The notes under the pieces were generated by a model. The model made no database searches, was not told the origin of the DNA, and saw only the letters and a program-made list of their open reading frames with translations. Source: CAWFNW01 sp963817405 (GTDB taxonomy: Bacteria; Actinomycetota; Coriobacteriia; Anaerosomatales; Anaerosomataceae). From it: 64,000 bases of DNA. The stretch covers positions 248,001-312,000 of the forward strand of contig CAWFNW010000001.1 of assembly GCA_963817405.1 (NCBI GenBank). The letters are read 5' to 3'. Of the stretch, positions 34,378 to 43,211 are shown piece by piece. Both the position numbers and the translations under genes were made by a program. How positions within the stretch are numbered: position 1 is the first letter of the stretch; each line of letters opens with the position of its first letter.

Positions 34378-35706
34378 TCAGCCGTCCGCGCCGCCGACGA
34401 GAAGCGCCTCGAGATCCAGAGGGAACGCCGGATACGACACGTCGATGGCCTCGAAACGATCGATCGTGACCTCGCCCGCAGACGCAAGCCCTGCAACCGC
34501 GTACGCCATGGCGAGCCGGTGGTCTCCGCGCGAGTCGAGCGCGGCACCGGAGAAGGTCGCCGGACCGCGGACGACGAGGGTGTCGCCGACCGCGTCGGCC
34601 GTAGCACCCAGCGCCTGGAGCGCGGCCGCCACGGCACCGAGACGGTCCGACTCCTTGACGCGAAGCTCCCCCACGCCCTCGAAGCGCGTGGTGCCGCTCG
34701 CAGCGGCCGCGACGACTGCCAGGATCGGCACCTCGTCGATAAGCGCAGGCACCTCCTCGGCCGTGACCGTCGTGCCCGTGAGCGCGGGGCTGTAGCGGAC
34801 GCGCACGGTGCCCGTCGGTTCTGCCGCGGTCTCAGCGGAAGACGCATCAGCGAGGTCCACGTCGAAGAGCGCGCCCATTCTCGTCAGGACCCGAAGGAAG
34901 CCGGTCCGCGTCGGGTTGAGCGCGAGGTCCTGGAGCACGACGGCGCTTCCGGGCACGAGCAGCGCGGCGGCGATCAGGAACGCGGCTGAGGACGGATCGC
35001 CGGGGACGTCGAAGTGGGCAGCGCAAAGCGCGGCGGGCCCAATCACCGATACGCATCCCGTGGCGTCGCGTAGCACTGGTACGCCGAAAAGGGGCAGCAG
35101 CCGCTCGGTGTGGTCGCGGCTTGGGGCCGGTTCGCACACCGTCGTCATGCCCTGTGCACGCGTGCCGGCTAGCAGGAGCGCGCTTTTCACCTGCGCGCTT
35201 GCGACGGGGAGGTCGTGGCGGCGACCCGTGAGGCCGCCACCTTGGATCCCGACCGGGAGTGTGCCCTCCGGCGTCGGCGCGACGCGCGCGCCCATGGCGG
35301 CCAGCGGCTCGGTCACTCGGCGCATGGGGCGGCCTGACAGCGACACGTCGCCGGTCAGTACTGCGTGGACGTCGAACCCCGCGAGCACGCCGAGCAGTAG
35401 CCGAGCTGTGGTGCCGCTGTTGCCGCAGTCGATCGCGCCGACCGGTGCCGCGGGACCGGCCGCGCCCCACCCGGTGACAACCACCGTCAGCCCGTGCTCG
35501 CCCTCGGTGGTTTCGACGGGGGCGCCGAGCGCACGAACCGCGCCGATCGTGGAGCGGACGTCCGCCGAGTCGAGCACACCGCTCAGTCGAGACGTTCCAC
35601 TCGCCATCGCCGCGAAGAGCACCGCGCGATGCGACAGCGACTTATCGCCGGGCACGCGAATCTCGCCTCGCAGCGGACCAGCGGCTCGTCTGGCGTAGTA
35701 GCGCAT
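34378..35706 (-). CDS. aroA: 3-phosphoshikimate 1-carboxyvinyltransferase (EPSP synthase)
   Basis: AroA adds the enolpyruvyl group of PEP to shikimate 3-phosphate in aromatic amino-acid synthesis. The 442-residue protein shows VPGDKSLSHRAV at the N-terminus, DCGNSGTTARLLLG near residue 90 and the domain-2 motif RVKESDRLGAVAAALQALG. Both halves of the two-domain fold are complete. The ATG overlaps the tyrA stop (TGATG), coupling it to prephenate dehydrogenase. Confidence 0.96.
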   Translation of the reverse strand: MRYYARRAAGPLRGEIRVPGDKSLSHRAVLFAAMASGTSRLSGVLDSADVRSTIGAVRALGAPVETTEGEHGLTVVVTGWGAAGPAAPVGAIDCGNSGTTARLLLGVLAGFDVHAVLTGDVSLSGRPMRRVTEPLAAMGARVAPTPEGTLPVGIQGGGLTGRRHDLPVASAQVKSALLLAGTRAQGMTTVCEPAPSRDHTERLLPLFGVPVLRDATGCVSVIGPAALCAAHFDVPGDPSSAAFLIAAALLVPGSAVVLQDLALNPTRTGFLRVLTRMGALFDVDLADASSAETAAEPTGTVRVRYSPALTGTTVTAEEVPALIDEVPILAVVAAAASGTTRFEGVGELRVKESDRLGAVAAALQALGATADAVGDTLVVRGPATFSGAALDSRGDHRLAMAYAVAGLASAGEVTIDRFEAIDVSYPAFPLDLEALLVGGADG

Positions 35707-36830
35707 CAGGCACTCTCATCAAGCGGGCGCATCTCAACCGCGTAGCCGAGGTGCGTGAGCGCCGCAACGAGCCCGTCGCGGTCTCCCTCGTCCGTGAGCA
35801 CCAGACGGAGCATGGCTGTATCCTCGGTCGTGTGATCGATCTCGATGTCTTCGATGTTGCACCCGGCTCTGCCGACAGCCAGTGTCACTTCGCTGATGAC
35901 GCCGGGACGGTCGACCATCGGGAGCGAGACACGGTAGAGCGCCGTCGACTCGGGCACCCACTGCGCGGGAAGCGCGTTCCTGACGCCGGCAGCTTCGGCA
36001 AGCATCGAGCGGATCCGGTACGCATCGCGCACCTTGAGCGCTGCGGAGAAGTCGGCCAGCAGTCCGCCCAGCCGAGCGAGCGCATCCGCGATCGGCTCAG
36101 CGTTGTCGAGGCAGATGCCCGTCCACAGGTCCGGGCTGCCGGCAGCGACCCGCGTCATATCCTTGAAGCCGCCGGCCGCGAGGCGCAGCGCGTCCTGGCC
36201 GCCGGAGCGTTGCGACGCAAGCGCCACGAGCGCGGAGGCTGTCACGTGCGGTACGTGGCTGATCACCGCGACCGCGTCGTCGTGCGCCTCTGCGGGAACC
36301 GAGATCGCCCTCGCCCCGATGGCGGTCACGAACCCGTGGACCGCCCGATACGCCTCGATGTCGGTCTCCTCTGCCGGCGTGAGAACGTAGTACGCACCCT
36401 TGAACAGATCGGCACGCGCCGCGGTCACGCCGCTCCGCTCGGAGCCCGCCATCGGGTGACCGCCGACGAAGGCCATGCCGGGTGTGGCGAGACGCCTGGC
36501 AGCCGCAACCACGCCGCGCTTGGTCGAGCCCGTATCGCTCACGATGCCCTGATAGCCCGAGCGCGCGAGCGCCTCGAGGTGCGCAGGGACCGCTGAGACG
36601 GGGGTCGCGATGATGACGAGGTCTGCGACGCCGGGGCCGTACCATCCGGAGGCCTCTGCCACGTCGGGCTGCGCGGCAGCATCCACAAGGTGTGTCTCGG
36701 CGGCATAGGCGAGCGTCGTGGGGTCCGTGTCCACGCCATAGACGGTCGGCGAATCCGGAAGCTGTTTCGCGGCGGCCGCAAGCGAGCCTCCGATGAGACC
36801 CAGACCAACGACCATCACTGACTCGAACAC
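35706..36830 (-). CDS. tyrA: Prephenate dehydrogenase with C-terminal ACT domain
   Basis: TyrA oxidatively decarboxylates prephenate for tyrosine synthesis. The 374-residue protein starts with a Rossmann motif GLGLIGGSLAAA and has DTGSTKRGV and GGHPMAGSERSGV. A His-containing SHVPHVTASAL segment precedes the C-terminal ACT domain (residues about 297-374: VSLPMVDRPGVISEVTLAVG), a likely tyrosine sensor. GTG at 36830 follows GAGGAG. It lies between hisC and aroA, which supports a combined tyrosine/phenylalanine pathway block. Confidence 0.94.
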   Translation of the reverse strand: MFESVMVVGLGLIGGSLAAAAKQLPDSPTVYGVDTDPTTLAYAAETHLVDAAAQPDVAEASGWYGPGVADLVIIATPVSAVPAHLEALARSGYQGIVSDTGSTKRGVVAAARRLATPGMAFVGGHPMAGSERSGVTAARADLFKGAYYVLTPAEETDIEAYRAVHGFVTAIGARAISVPAEAHDDAVAVISHVPHVTASALVALASQRSGGQDALRLAAGGFKDMTRVAAGSPDLWTGICLDNAEPIADALARLGGLLADFSAALKVRDAYRIRSMLAEAAGVRNALPAQWVPESTALYRVSLPMVDRPGVISEVTLAVGRAGCNIEDIEIDHTTEDTAMLRLVLTDEGDRDGLVAALTHLGYAVEMRPLDESA

Positions 36831-36860
36831 GTCGTCTCCTCACCCGGCCCGTATCACCCG

Positions 36861-37964
36861 TTACGCAAGGGAGCCCATCTGCGATGCAACGGTCTCGAAC
36901 GCCTCGACGGTGCGCCGCGTGTCCTCGGGAGTCCCGATGCCGACTCTGAGCGCCGGCGACGTCCCGAAGTTCCGCACGATCACCCCCTCGTTCAGAAGCA
37001 TCTCGAAGAGCTCCGCCGGCCGCTCCGTGTGGACGTAGACGAAGTTGGTCTGCGAGACCGCGAACGTGATGCCGAGCCGCTCGAAACAGGCGGAAAGCTC
37101 CTCGCGCTGCGCCCGGTTCTCCTCGCGTCTCCTTGCGACCTCGGCCTCGTCGTCGAGCGAGTAGTACGCGGCAATCTGAGCGACGGAACTCACGTTGAAC
37201 GGCTCGCGCACCTTGTTGACTGCATCGACGAGTCGCGCGGGCATCACCGCGTAGCCGACTCTGACACCGGCAAGCGAGTAGATCTTCGAGAACGTGCGGG
37301 CGACCACGAGCGGCCGCTCGCCGTCGAACCACCTCAACGCGTCCGGGTAGGCCGGATCGGTGGCGAACTCGAAGTAGGCTTCGTCCACCACGACCAGCAC
37401 GTGCTCGGGCACGGCTGCCATGAACCGCTCGAAGGCGTCACGTGTGTAGATGGTACCCGTGGGGTTGTTCGGGTTGCAGAGGAAGACGATCCGTGTTCGC
37501 GGCGTGATTGCGTGGAGCATCGCGTCTAGGTCGTGCACATCGCCTCCCGTGAGCGACACGCGCACGCCCGTCGCGCCGAAGAGGGCCGCGACCATCGGAT
37601 AAACCACGAACGAGGGCCAAGCGAAGACCACCTCATCGCCGGGGCGCAGCACTGCCTGTGCGACAAGGCGAAGCATCTCGTTGCTGCCGTTGGAGACGGC
37701 GACAGTCTCCAACTGAACGCCAAGGCGAAGAGCGAGCTTCTGGCGGAGTGCGACGACGGCACCGTCGGGATAGCGATTGAGGTGCGGTAGCACCGCTTCC
37801 ATAGCGGCGCGCGCCAGGGGCACGGGGCCACACGGGTGCTCGTTGCTCGACAGCTTGAGGACGATGTCCTTCCCCGAGCGTTCACGAACCTGGCTCGCAC
37901 GAAGCCCGGGTGCGTACGGTACGAGCGGCGTGAGGTCCGGCCTGATGATCTCGTCCCAAGGCAC
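36861..37964 (-). CDS. hisC: HisC-family aminotransferase (histidinol-phosphate or aromatic)
   Basis: A 367-residue PLP-dependent class I/II aminotransferase. Seen: LSSNEHPCGP near residue 38, NPNNPTGTIY near residue 164, DEAYFEF, and the PLP-lysine segment RTFSKIYSLAGVRVGY near residue 228. The family uses histidinol phosphate, but its position directly before tyrA and aroA points to aromatic transamination as well or instead. GTG at 37964 follows AAGGAGG. No other his genes are nearby, so the symbol is by family resemblance. Confidence 0.85.
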   Translation of the reverse strand: MPWDEIIRPDLTPLVPYAPGLRASQVRERSGKDIVLKLSSNEHPCGPVPLARAAMEAVLPHLNRYPDGAVVALRQKLALRLGVQLETVAVSNGSNEMLRLVAQAVLRPGDEVVFAWPSFVVYPMVAALFGATGVRVSLTGGDVHDLDAMLHAITPRTRIVFLCNPNNPTGTIYTRDAFERFMAAVPEHVLVVVDEAYFEFATDPAYPDALRWFDGERPLVVARTFSKIYSLAGVRVGYAVMPARLVDAVNKVREPFNVSSVAQIAAYYSLDDEAEVARRREENRAQREELSACFERLGITFAVSQTNFVYVHTERPAELFEMLLNEGVIVRNFGTSPALRVGIGTPEDTRRTVEAFETVASQMGSLA

Positions 37965-38047
37965 GGCGACCTCCTTCTCGGTCAGGGTTGGCGACGATTG
38001 TCCCTCGATGGCGCGTTCGCACGCAAGGGCGGCGGATCTGGAGCAAG

Positions 38048-38692
38048 CTACGTTGCCGGCGGCAGCAGCGACTCCAGAACGCCCTCACCGTCCCGAACCG
38101 TCAACGTGGCGATCGCGGCGTTCGGAACCGCGAAGCGCCACGCCGCCACATCCTCAAGACCCAGCCACTGCGTGAGCAGCGCGCGGACCACGCCGCCGTG
38201 CGTGACGACGGCGACACGGGGCGCTGCGGACTCGATGATACCCGCCGCTGTGAGAACGCGACCCATGAAGGCGTCCCACTCCTCGCCCTGCGGCGCGATC
38301 GGACCTCCCGTCGGCCCGCCGAGCGCGTCGGCAGCCTCCTGACCGGTCGGAACATTCGACGGGTACCGAATCTCGATGCCGAGCGCCTTGATCTCTGCCC
38401 ACGTCAGCCCCTCCGCGCGACCGAAATCGATCTCCGCGAGCTCCTCGAGCACGCGAAGCGGCGTCCCACACGCGCTGATGCGCTGTGCGACGACGAGCGC
38501 GCGCGCCCGCGGCGAGGAGAGTACCGCGCCGGGCTTCCACGACTCCATCATCATCGCGAGCGACACGAGCTGCGCGCTGCCGAGCTCCGTCAGCGGCGAC
38601 TCCCGCCGCCCAACGAAGCGGCCCTCCACGTTCGCGACCGTCTCGGGATGGCGGATGAGCGCGACTGCCACCTCTCGCGAACGCACGCTCAC
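38048..38692 (-). CDS. Histidine phosphatase family protein, CobC-like
   Basis: A 214-residue phosphoglycerate-mutase-superfamily phosphatase. The family RHG motif appears as LIRHPET (Arg, His catalytic, with P instead of G), and later EIDFGRAEG and VVTHGGVVRAL complete the active site. GTG at 38692 overlaps the cobS stop as GTGA, so it is coupled to cobS and cobU; this placement supports alpha-ribazole-phosphate phosphatase (CobC) in the cobalamin nucleotide-loop pathway. The altered RHP instead of RHG is unusual but seen in some members. Last gene of its string before hisC. Confidence 0.82.
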   Translation of the reverse strand: MSVRSREVAVALIRHPETVANVEGRFVGRRESPLTELGSAQLVSLAMMMESWKPGAVLSSPRARALVVAQRISACGTPLRVLEELAEIDFGRAEGLTWAEIKALGIEIRYPSNVPTGQEAADALGGPTGGPIAPQGEEWDAFMGRVLTAAGIIESAAPRVAVVTHGGVVRALLTQWLGLEDVAAWRFAVPNAAIATLTVRDGEGVLESLLPPAT

Positions 38693-39435
38693 GAGACTCC
38701 CCGCCCGAACACGAAGCCGACGAGCACGGCGGACTCGACAATCAGCACCGCGGCACCCACGATGTCGCCCGTCACGCCGCCCACACGGGACGCAAGCACC
38801 CGGGGAACGAAAAACGCGAGGAGCAGGCCCGCGATGACGACCGGAGCGGTGGCGAACTCCGGACGGGCGAACACCAGGAGCAGCGGTATGCCTGCGACGA
38901 TCCATCCACGAATGCCATCGTGACCGGAAAGCGTGTGTGCAAGACCGTCGGCGCGCGCAGGGGCATTGGTCCACAGGGCCACTGACGCTGCCACGCGCCC
39001 GACCACCGGCGCAAGGACGATCTCGAGCATGTCTCCCGAGGCGACGAGCGTCGCGACTGCAACCACTTGGACCAGCAGGACGAACATGATCGCGACGGCG
39101 CCGAACGCGCCGACATGACTGTCGCGCATGATCTCGAGCCGTCGCTCGGGCGTAGAGCCGCCCAGCAACCCATCTGCGCAGTCTGCAAGACCATCCCAGT
39201 GCAGCAACCGTGTCAGGACCGCCCACGTGCCCACCACCAACGCACCGACGACGAGCTCCGCGAGCGGCGTCTCCGTCAGGCGCGCGCCGAGGGCTGCGAC
39301 GATGCCGCCGACGAGACCCAGGCCAAGCCCAACCAGCGGGAAGAACCGAATCGGACGCGCATCGGATGCGGTCCGACCTACCGGAAGCACGGTCAACCAG
39401 CCGAGCGCCGCTCTCAGGTCGCGAAACGTCTTCAC
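38689..39435 (-). CDS. cobS: Adenosylcobinamide-GDP ribazoletransferase
   Basis: CobS joins adenosylcobinamide-GDP and alpha-ribazole (phosphate) to make adenosylcobalamin (phosphate) in the membrane. The 248-residue protein has six to seven predicted helices and family motifs LTVLPVGR near residue 15, HWDGLADCADGLLGG near residue 77 and RDSHVGAFG with conserved acidic and His residues. GTG overlaps cobU stop as GTGA. Neighbours cobU and the CobC-like gene complete the late pathway. Confidence 0.94.
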   Translation of the reverse strand: MKTFRDLRAALGWLTVLPVGRTASDARPIRFFPLVGLGLGLVGGIVAALGARLTETPLAELVVGALVVGTWAVLTRLLHWDGLADCADGLLGGSTPERRLEIMRDSHVGAFGAVAIMFVLLVQVVAVATLVASGDMLEIVLAPVVGRVAASVALWTNAPARADGLAHTLSGHDGIRGWIVAGIPLLLVFARPEFATAPVVIAGLLLAFFVPRVLASRVGGVTGDIVGAAVLIVESAVLVGFVFGRGVS

Positions 39436-40028
39436 GAGCGATCTCCCGGGAGGGGCCAGTCCAGCGACGACGGGAACGAGCGCAGGTCGATACACCTGCC
39501 GCATACGACGAGGTACGCCGCGTCCGCAGCAGCGACAAGTCGCGCGTTGGCTCGGCCGATGACGTCGCGAAACAACCTGCCGGACGCCGACGCCGGAACC
39601 ACGCCGGAGCCCACCTCGTTCGTGACGACGACCGTGTCGCCGGCTCGGCGAAGCGCGCCCTCGACGATCGCCGTGGCAACCTCGTCAGCACGCTGCTCGA
39701 GCGCCTTCGGGACCCACTGACCGGGATCGGAACCTTCGCTCCCGAACACCCGCTCGGCAACAAGCGTTCCAAGGCAGTCGATGACGAGACACGCGCCGTC
39801 CGGGACCGCCGCGAGCCACGTCGGGACGTGTTCTCCGGCGACTTCGAGGGTCGTCCACTCGGCGGGGCGGTCGGCACGGTGGCGCTCGATGCGACGGGTC
39901 ATTTCGGGGTCGTTGTCGGTGCGGCCGGCCACGGCCACCACGACAGGGCCGAGGTGCGCGGACGCGAGCCGAGCGGCAGCGGCCGACTTGCCACTGCGGG
40001 CACCACCGGTGATCACCACGAGTGACAC
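39432..40028 (-). CDS. cobU: Adenosylcobinamide kinase / guanylyltransferase
   Basis: CobU phosphorylates adenosylcobinamide then adds GMP. The 198-residue protein begins VVITGGARSGKS (P-loop, near residue 10), has the RIERHRADRP segment with the guanylylated His (GxxxHxxxR type), and VIDCLGTLV. GTG at 40028 follows a GGGGGAG ribosome site 7 nt upstream; the longer frame lies inside the rluB-like gene and is not used. Coupled to cobS by GTGA. Confidence 0.95.
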   Translation of the reverse strand: MSLVVITGGARSGKSAAAARLASAHLGPVVVAVAGRTDNDPEMTRRIERHRADRPAEWTTLEVAGEHVPTWLAAVPDGACLVIDCLGTLVAERVFGSEGSDPGQWVPKALEQRADEVATAIVEGALRRAGDTVVVTNEVGSGVVPASASGRLFRDVIGRANARLVAAADAAYLVVCGRCIDLRSFPSSLDWPLPGDRS

Positions 40029-40032
40029 GGCG

Positions 40033-40779
40033 TCACTCCCCCTCCGCCAGACCTGCGGCACGCCGCAGAGCCTGGACTTCGTCGTGAGACAGCGCACGCG
40101 TCGAACCGGGCTTCAGGCGTCCGAGCTCGACCGGCCCGAACGACACGCGGGAGAGCGCCACCACCGGGTGACCGAGCGCTGAGAACATGCGCCGAACCTG
40201 GCGCTTTCTGCCCTCGCGGATCGTGAGCGCGACGACACAGGAGGCGGCATCGCAGCCGATCACGGCTGCCTCGGCAGGTGCAGTCTTCCCATCGTCCAAT
40301 TCAACCCCCGAACGTAGCTCGTCAAGGACGGTCTCGCTCGGCACGTGGGCGACGGTGGCGTGATACGTCTTGGGCACGTGGAACGCGGGATGCATGAGCC
40401 GGTGCGCAAGGTCACCGTCGTCGGTGAGGATGAGCAGACCCGTCGTGTCGGCGTCGAGTCTGCCGACAGCGAACAGGCGCGGCGCCCCTTTCGGCATGAG
40501 GTCGACGATCGTGGGTCGACCTTGGGGATCTGCGAGCGTCGTCAGGTACCCGGCGGGCTTGTTGAGGGCGTAGTACGCGTGCGCACCTTCGCGCGCCGCG
40601 ACGCGAGCGCCGTTCACCTCGACGACGTCGACGCCACTTCGGACCTTGGCACCCATCTCCGCGACCACGACGCCGTTCACGCGGACGCGACCCTCGGCGA
40701 TCAGGCGCTCCGCCGCGCGACGCGACGCAACGCCTGCTCGGGCCAGATAGCGCTGCAGACGCTCGGGCTCACTCGGCAT
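40033..40779 (-). CDS. RluB/RsuA-type 23S or 16S rRNA pseudouridine synthase
   Basis: A 248-residue pseudouridine synthase. An S4 RNA-binding domain (LQRYLARAGVASRRAAERLI, residues about 8-60) precedes the catalytic domain with GRLDADTTGLLILTDDG, where the Asp is catalytic, near residue 105. The REGRKRQVRRM motif near residue 195 is typical of RluB/RsuA enzymes. Its place after scpA-scpB is the common order in Gram-positive bacteria, which favours RluB (23S U2605 region). ATG at 40779 overlaps scpB by 11 nt. Confidence 0.93.
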   Translation of the reverse strand: MPSEPERLQRYLARAGVASRRAAERLIAEGRVRVNGVVVAEMGAKVRSGVDVVEVNGARVAAREGAHAYYALNKPAGYLTTLADPQGRPTIVDLMPKGAPRLFAVGRLDADTTGLLILTDDGDLAHRLMHPAFHVPKTYHATVAHVPSETVLDELRSGVELDDGKTAPAEAAVIGCDAASCVVALTIREGRKRQVRRMFSALGHPVVALSRVSFGPVELGRLKPGSTRALSHDEVQALRRAAGLAEGE

Positions 40780-41401
40780 CTTCGGCGGGTCCGCTGCTGT
40801 CACCTTCGTCGTCCTCGTCACTGAAGAGCGGGCTCTCAAGCGCATTCAGCCGCTCGCGGATGGCGCGTTCGGTGTCGGGCTCCGGCGCGAACTCCTCAAG
40901 TGGTGGAAGCTCGGAGAGGTCCTTGAGGCCGAACTTCTCGAGAAAGGTGCGCGTGGTCCCATAGAGGATGGCGTTTCCCGCCTCCCGGTCGCGTCCCATC
41001 TCGCGGACGAGTCCCTTCTCGGCGAGTGAGGCGATGACCGCCTCGCTGTTGACGCCGCGAACGGCATTCACGCCCTGACGTGACACCGGCTGGTGGTAGG
41101 CGATGACCGCAAGAGCCTCCAAGGCCGCCTGGGAAAGGCGACGCGTGTCCCACGAAAGCACGAACCGTTCGATCACGTCGTGCACGGCCGGATGCGTCGT
41201 CAGCCGCCAACCGCCCGCGACTTCCCGAAGCTGAATACCGCGATTGCCGGAGGCGTACTCGTCGGCGAGCGCGTGCAGCGCGGCAGAGACGTCGGCTTCC
41301 GGAGCCTCAAGGATTCGAGACAGCCGGCCCGTCGTGACGGGTTCATCGGTGACGAAGAGGAGCGCCTCGATCGGCCCCCGGAGTCCTGAGTCGGTGCTCA
41401 T
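40769..41401 (-). CDS. scpB: Segregation and condensation protein B
   Basis: ScpB, with ScpA and SMC, condenses the chromosome. The 210-residue winged-helix protein has PIEALLFVTDEPV at the start, LREVAGGWRLTTHP, and LSQAALEALAVIAYHQPVSR near residue 94, with the signature ALAVIAYHQPV. It ends with an acidic tail (DEDDEGD). ATG overlaps scpA stop as ATGA. Confidence 0.95.
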   Translation of the reverse strand: MSTDSGLRGPIEALLFVTDEPVTTGRLSRILEAPEADVSAALHALADEYASGNRGIQLREVAGGWRLTTHPAVHDVIERFVLSWDTRRLSQAALEALAVIAYHQPVSRQGVNAVRGVNSEAVIASLAEKGLVREMGRDREAGNAILYGTTRTFLEKFGLKDLSELPPLEEFAPEPDTERAIRERLNALESPLFSDEDDEGDSSGPAEDAE

Positions 41402-42150
41402 CGACGCTTCTTCCCTTCCACGATGCTCGCAACTTCGATGTCGCCAAAGAGTACGTCCTGCTTGAGTGTGACCTCGCCGCGCTTGTACAGCTCAAGAATC
41501 GCCATGAACGTCACCACGATCTCTTCGGCTGATGCGTTCGCCGCGACGAGCTCGGTGAAGAGCGCCCGCTTTCGCCGAGCGATGACGCGCGAAACGCCCT
41601 CGACGTGCAGCTCAAGTGAGATCGGTGCAGCTGCGATGTGCTCCGCCTGCAAGATGAAGACCTCACGCCGGTAGATGAGGTCGGCGCACGTGACCGCGAG
41701 CGCGTGCAGTGTGAGACCTTCGAGGTAGTCGGGCATGAGGCGCAGGAAGGGTGTCTCCAGACCTGCTGCGCGCACGTGCATACGCGCCTCGGACTCGTAG
41801 CGTGCCGCAAGCTCGCCCGCGGCATTCTTGAACTGCTTGTAGGCAAGCAGACGCGTCACCAGAAGCTCGCGGGCCTCCTCGGGAGAGAGGTCCTCGAACT
41901 CCAGGTCGGGTAGGGCGGCCTCGCGCGGCAGCAGACTCGCGGCCTTGAGCTCCAGGAGCGTGGCCGCGACAAGCAGAAAATCACTTGCGACCTCGAGATC
42001 GAGGTCAGGAAGGGTTTCGACGAAGTCGAGATACTGGTCCGCGATCTGGGCGATCGAGACCTCGTTGACGTCCAGCTTCTGCCGGGCAACCAGCGTAAGG
42101 AGCAGGTCGAACGGGCCTTCGAACGCGTCTGTCCGAACGGTGTAGGCCAC
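41398..42150 (-). CDS. scpA: Segregation and condensation protein A
   Basis: ScpA is the kleisin bridge of the SMC complex. The 250-residue protein starts AYTVRTDAFEGPFDLLLTLV, matching the family N-terminal helical part, with YLDFVETLPDLDLEVASDFLLVAATLLELKA split across residues 42-75. A C-terminal winged helix ends LKQDVLFGDIEV. GTG at 42150. It starts 3 nt after the trpS stop and overlaps scpB by 4 nt. Confidence 0.95.
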   Translation of the reverse strand: MAYTVRTDAFEGPFDLLLTLVARQKLDVNEVSIAQIADQYLDFVETLPDLDLEVASDFLLVAATLLELKAASLLPREAALPDLEFEDLSPEEARELLVTRLLAYKQFKNAAGELAARYESEARMHVRAAGLETPFLRLMPDYLEGLTLHALAVTCADLIYRREVFILQAEHIAAAPISLELHVEGVSRVIARRKRALFTELVAANASAEEIVVTFMAILELYKRGEVTLKQDVLFGDIEVASIVEGKKRR

Positions 42151-42153
42151 CCG

Positions 42154-43155
42154 CTAGACCTCGGGTCGGTTCACGTGCATCGATGTCCGTACCGCGTCCA
42201 TGAGCTCCTCGATCGCCGGTCGCACGCGTGCGGCTCCCTCATCGAGGATGTCCCATGCGTAGCTCGCGTCGGACGCGAGCGTCGCGCGGTCCACCCGGAA
42301 CTTGCGCAGGTAGCCGTTGAGGTCCTCGGCCATCGACTTCTTGTGCGCCACGCAGCCGCACTCGGCGGCGCGGCAGCAGCGGTCCCACTCGGCTATCTCG
42401 GCGGGATCGCCGACCAGCTGGTGGATCTGATGAAGCGGGCAGATGTCGGGATTCCCCGGATCGGTCTTGAGCTTTCGCGCGGGGTCCGTGACCATACTGC
42501 GGACCTTCTCGGTGGTCTCGGCCTCGGACTCGGCGAGGTAGATCGCGTTGCCGTAACTCTTGGACATCTTGCGGCCGTCGGTCCCGGGCACGCGTGCCCC
42601 GAACTTCGGGATGATCGCCGCAGGCTCTGTGAGCAGATTGCCGTACGTGCCGTTGAAGCGCCGCACGATCTCGCGCGTGAGCTCCAGATGCGGCGCCTGG
42701 TCCTCGCCCACCGGCACGACATCGCCGCGCACGATGCAGATATCGGCAGCCTGCATGAGCGGGTAGATGAAGAAGCCGACGTTCCCCAGGTCCTTCTCGG
42801 TGATCTGCTCCCGCTGTTCCTTGTACGATGGCACGCGCTCGAGCCACGTCATCGGGGTCGCCATCGAGAGATAGAGCGTGAGCTCAGCGACCTCAGGGAC
42901 GTCGGACTGGCGGTAGATGGTCGCCTTCTCGGGGTCGATACCTGCCGCAACCCAGTCGAGGACCATCTCCTCGGTGAACTTGCGCACCGCCGAGGTGTCC
43001 TGCCAGTCGCTGGTGAGCGCGTGCCAGTCGGCGACGAAGTAGTACGCGTCGTACTCGTCCTGCAGAGCTCGCATGTTCATCAGATTGCCGAACCAGTGCC
43101 CGAGCGTCAGCCGACCGGTCGGCCGGTAGCCGGTGAGCACGCGCTTTCTACTCAC
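42154..43155 (-). CDS. trpS: Tryptophanyl-tRNA synthetase
   Basis: TrpS charges tRNA-Trp. The 333-residue class I enzyme has the HIGH-equivalent TLGHWFGNL near residues 16-24 and KMSKS in GRKMSKSYGN near residue 199, plus the DQAPHLELTREI motif. The C-terminal helices contain an unusual Cys cluster (CCRAAECGC near residue 270), typical of a zinc-binding subgroup found in anaerobes. GTG at 43155 follows GAGGGGG. The long open frame upstream to 43488 covers the protease gene and is discarded. Confidence 0.95.
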   Translation of the reverse strand: MSRKRVLTGYRPTGRLTLGHWFGNLMNMRALQDEYDAYYFVADWHALTSDWQDTSAVRKFTEEMVLDWVAAGIDPEKATIYRQSDVPEVAELTLYLSMATPMTWLERVPSYKEQREQITEKDLGNVGFFIYPLMQAADICIVRGDVVPVGEDQAPHLELTREIVRRFNGTYGNLLTEPAAIIPKFGARVPGTDGRKMSKSYGNAIYLAESEAETTEKVRSMVTDPARKLKTDPGNPDICPLHQIHQLVGDPAEIAEWDRCCRAAECGCVAHKKSMAEDLNGYLRKFRVDRATLASDASYAWDILDEGAARVRPAIEELMDAVRTSMHVNRPEV

Positions 43156-43211
43156 AAAACCCCCTCGAGGCAGCAGACGTGGTGCGGACAATGATACTCC
43201 AGCAGACGGCG

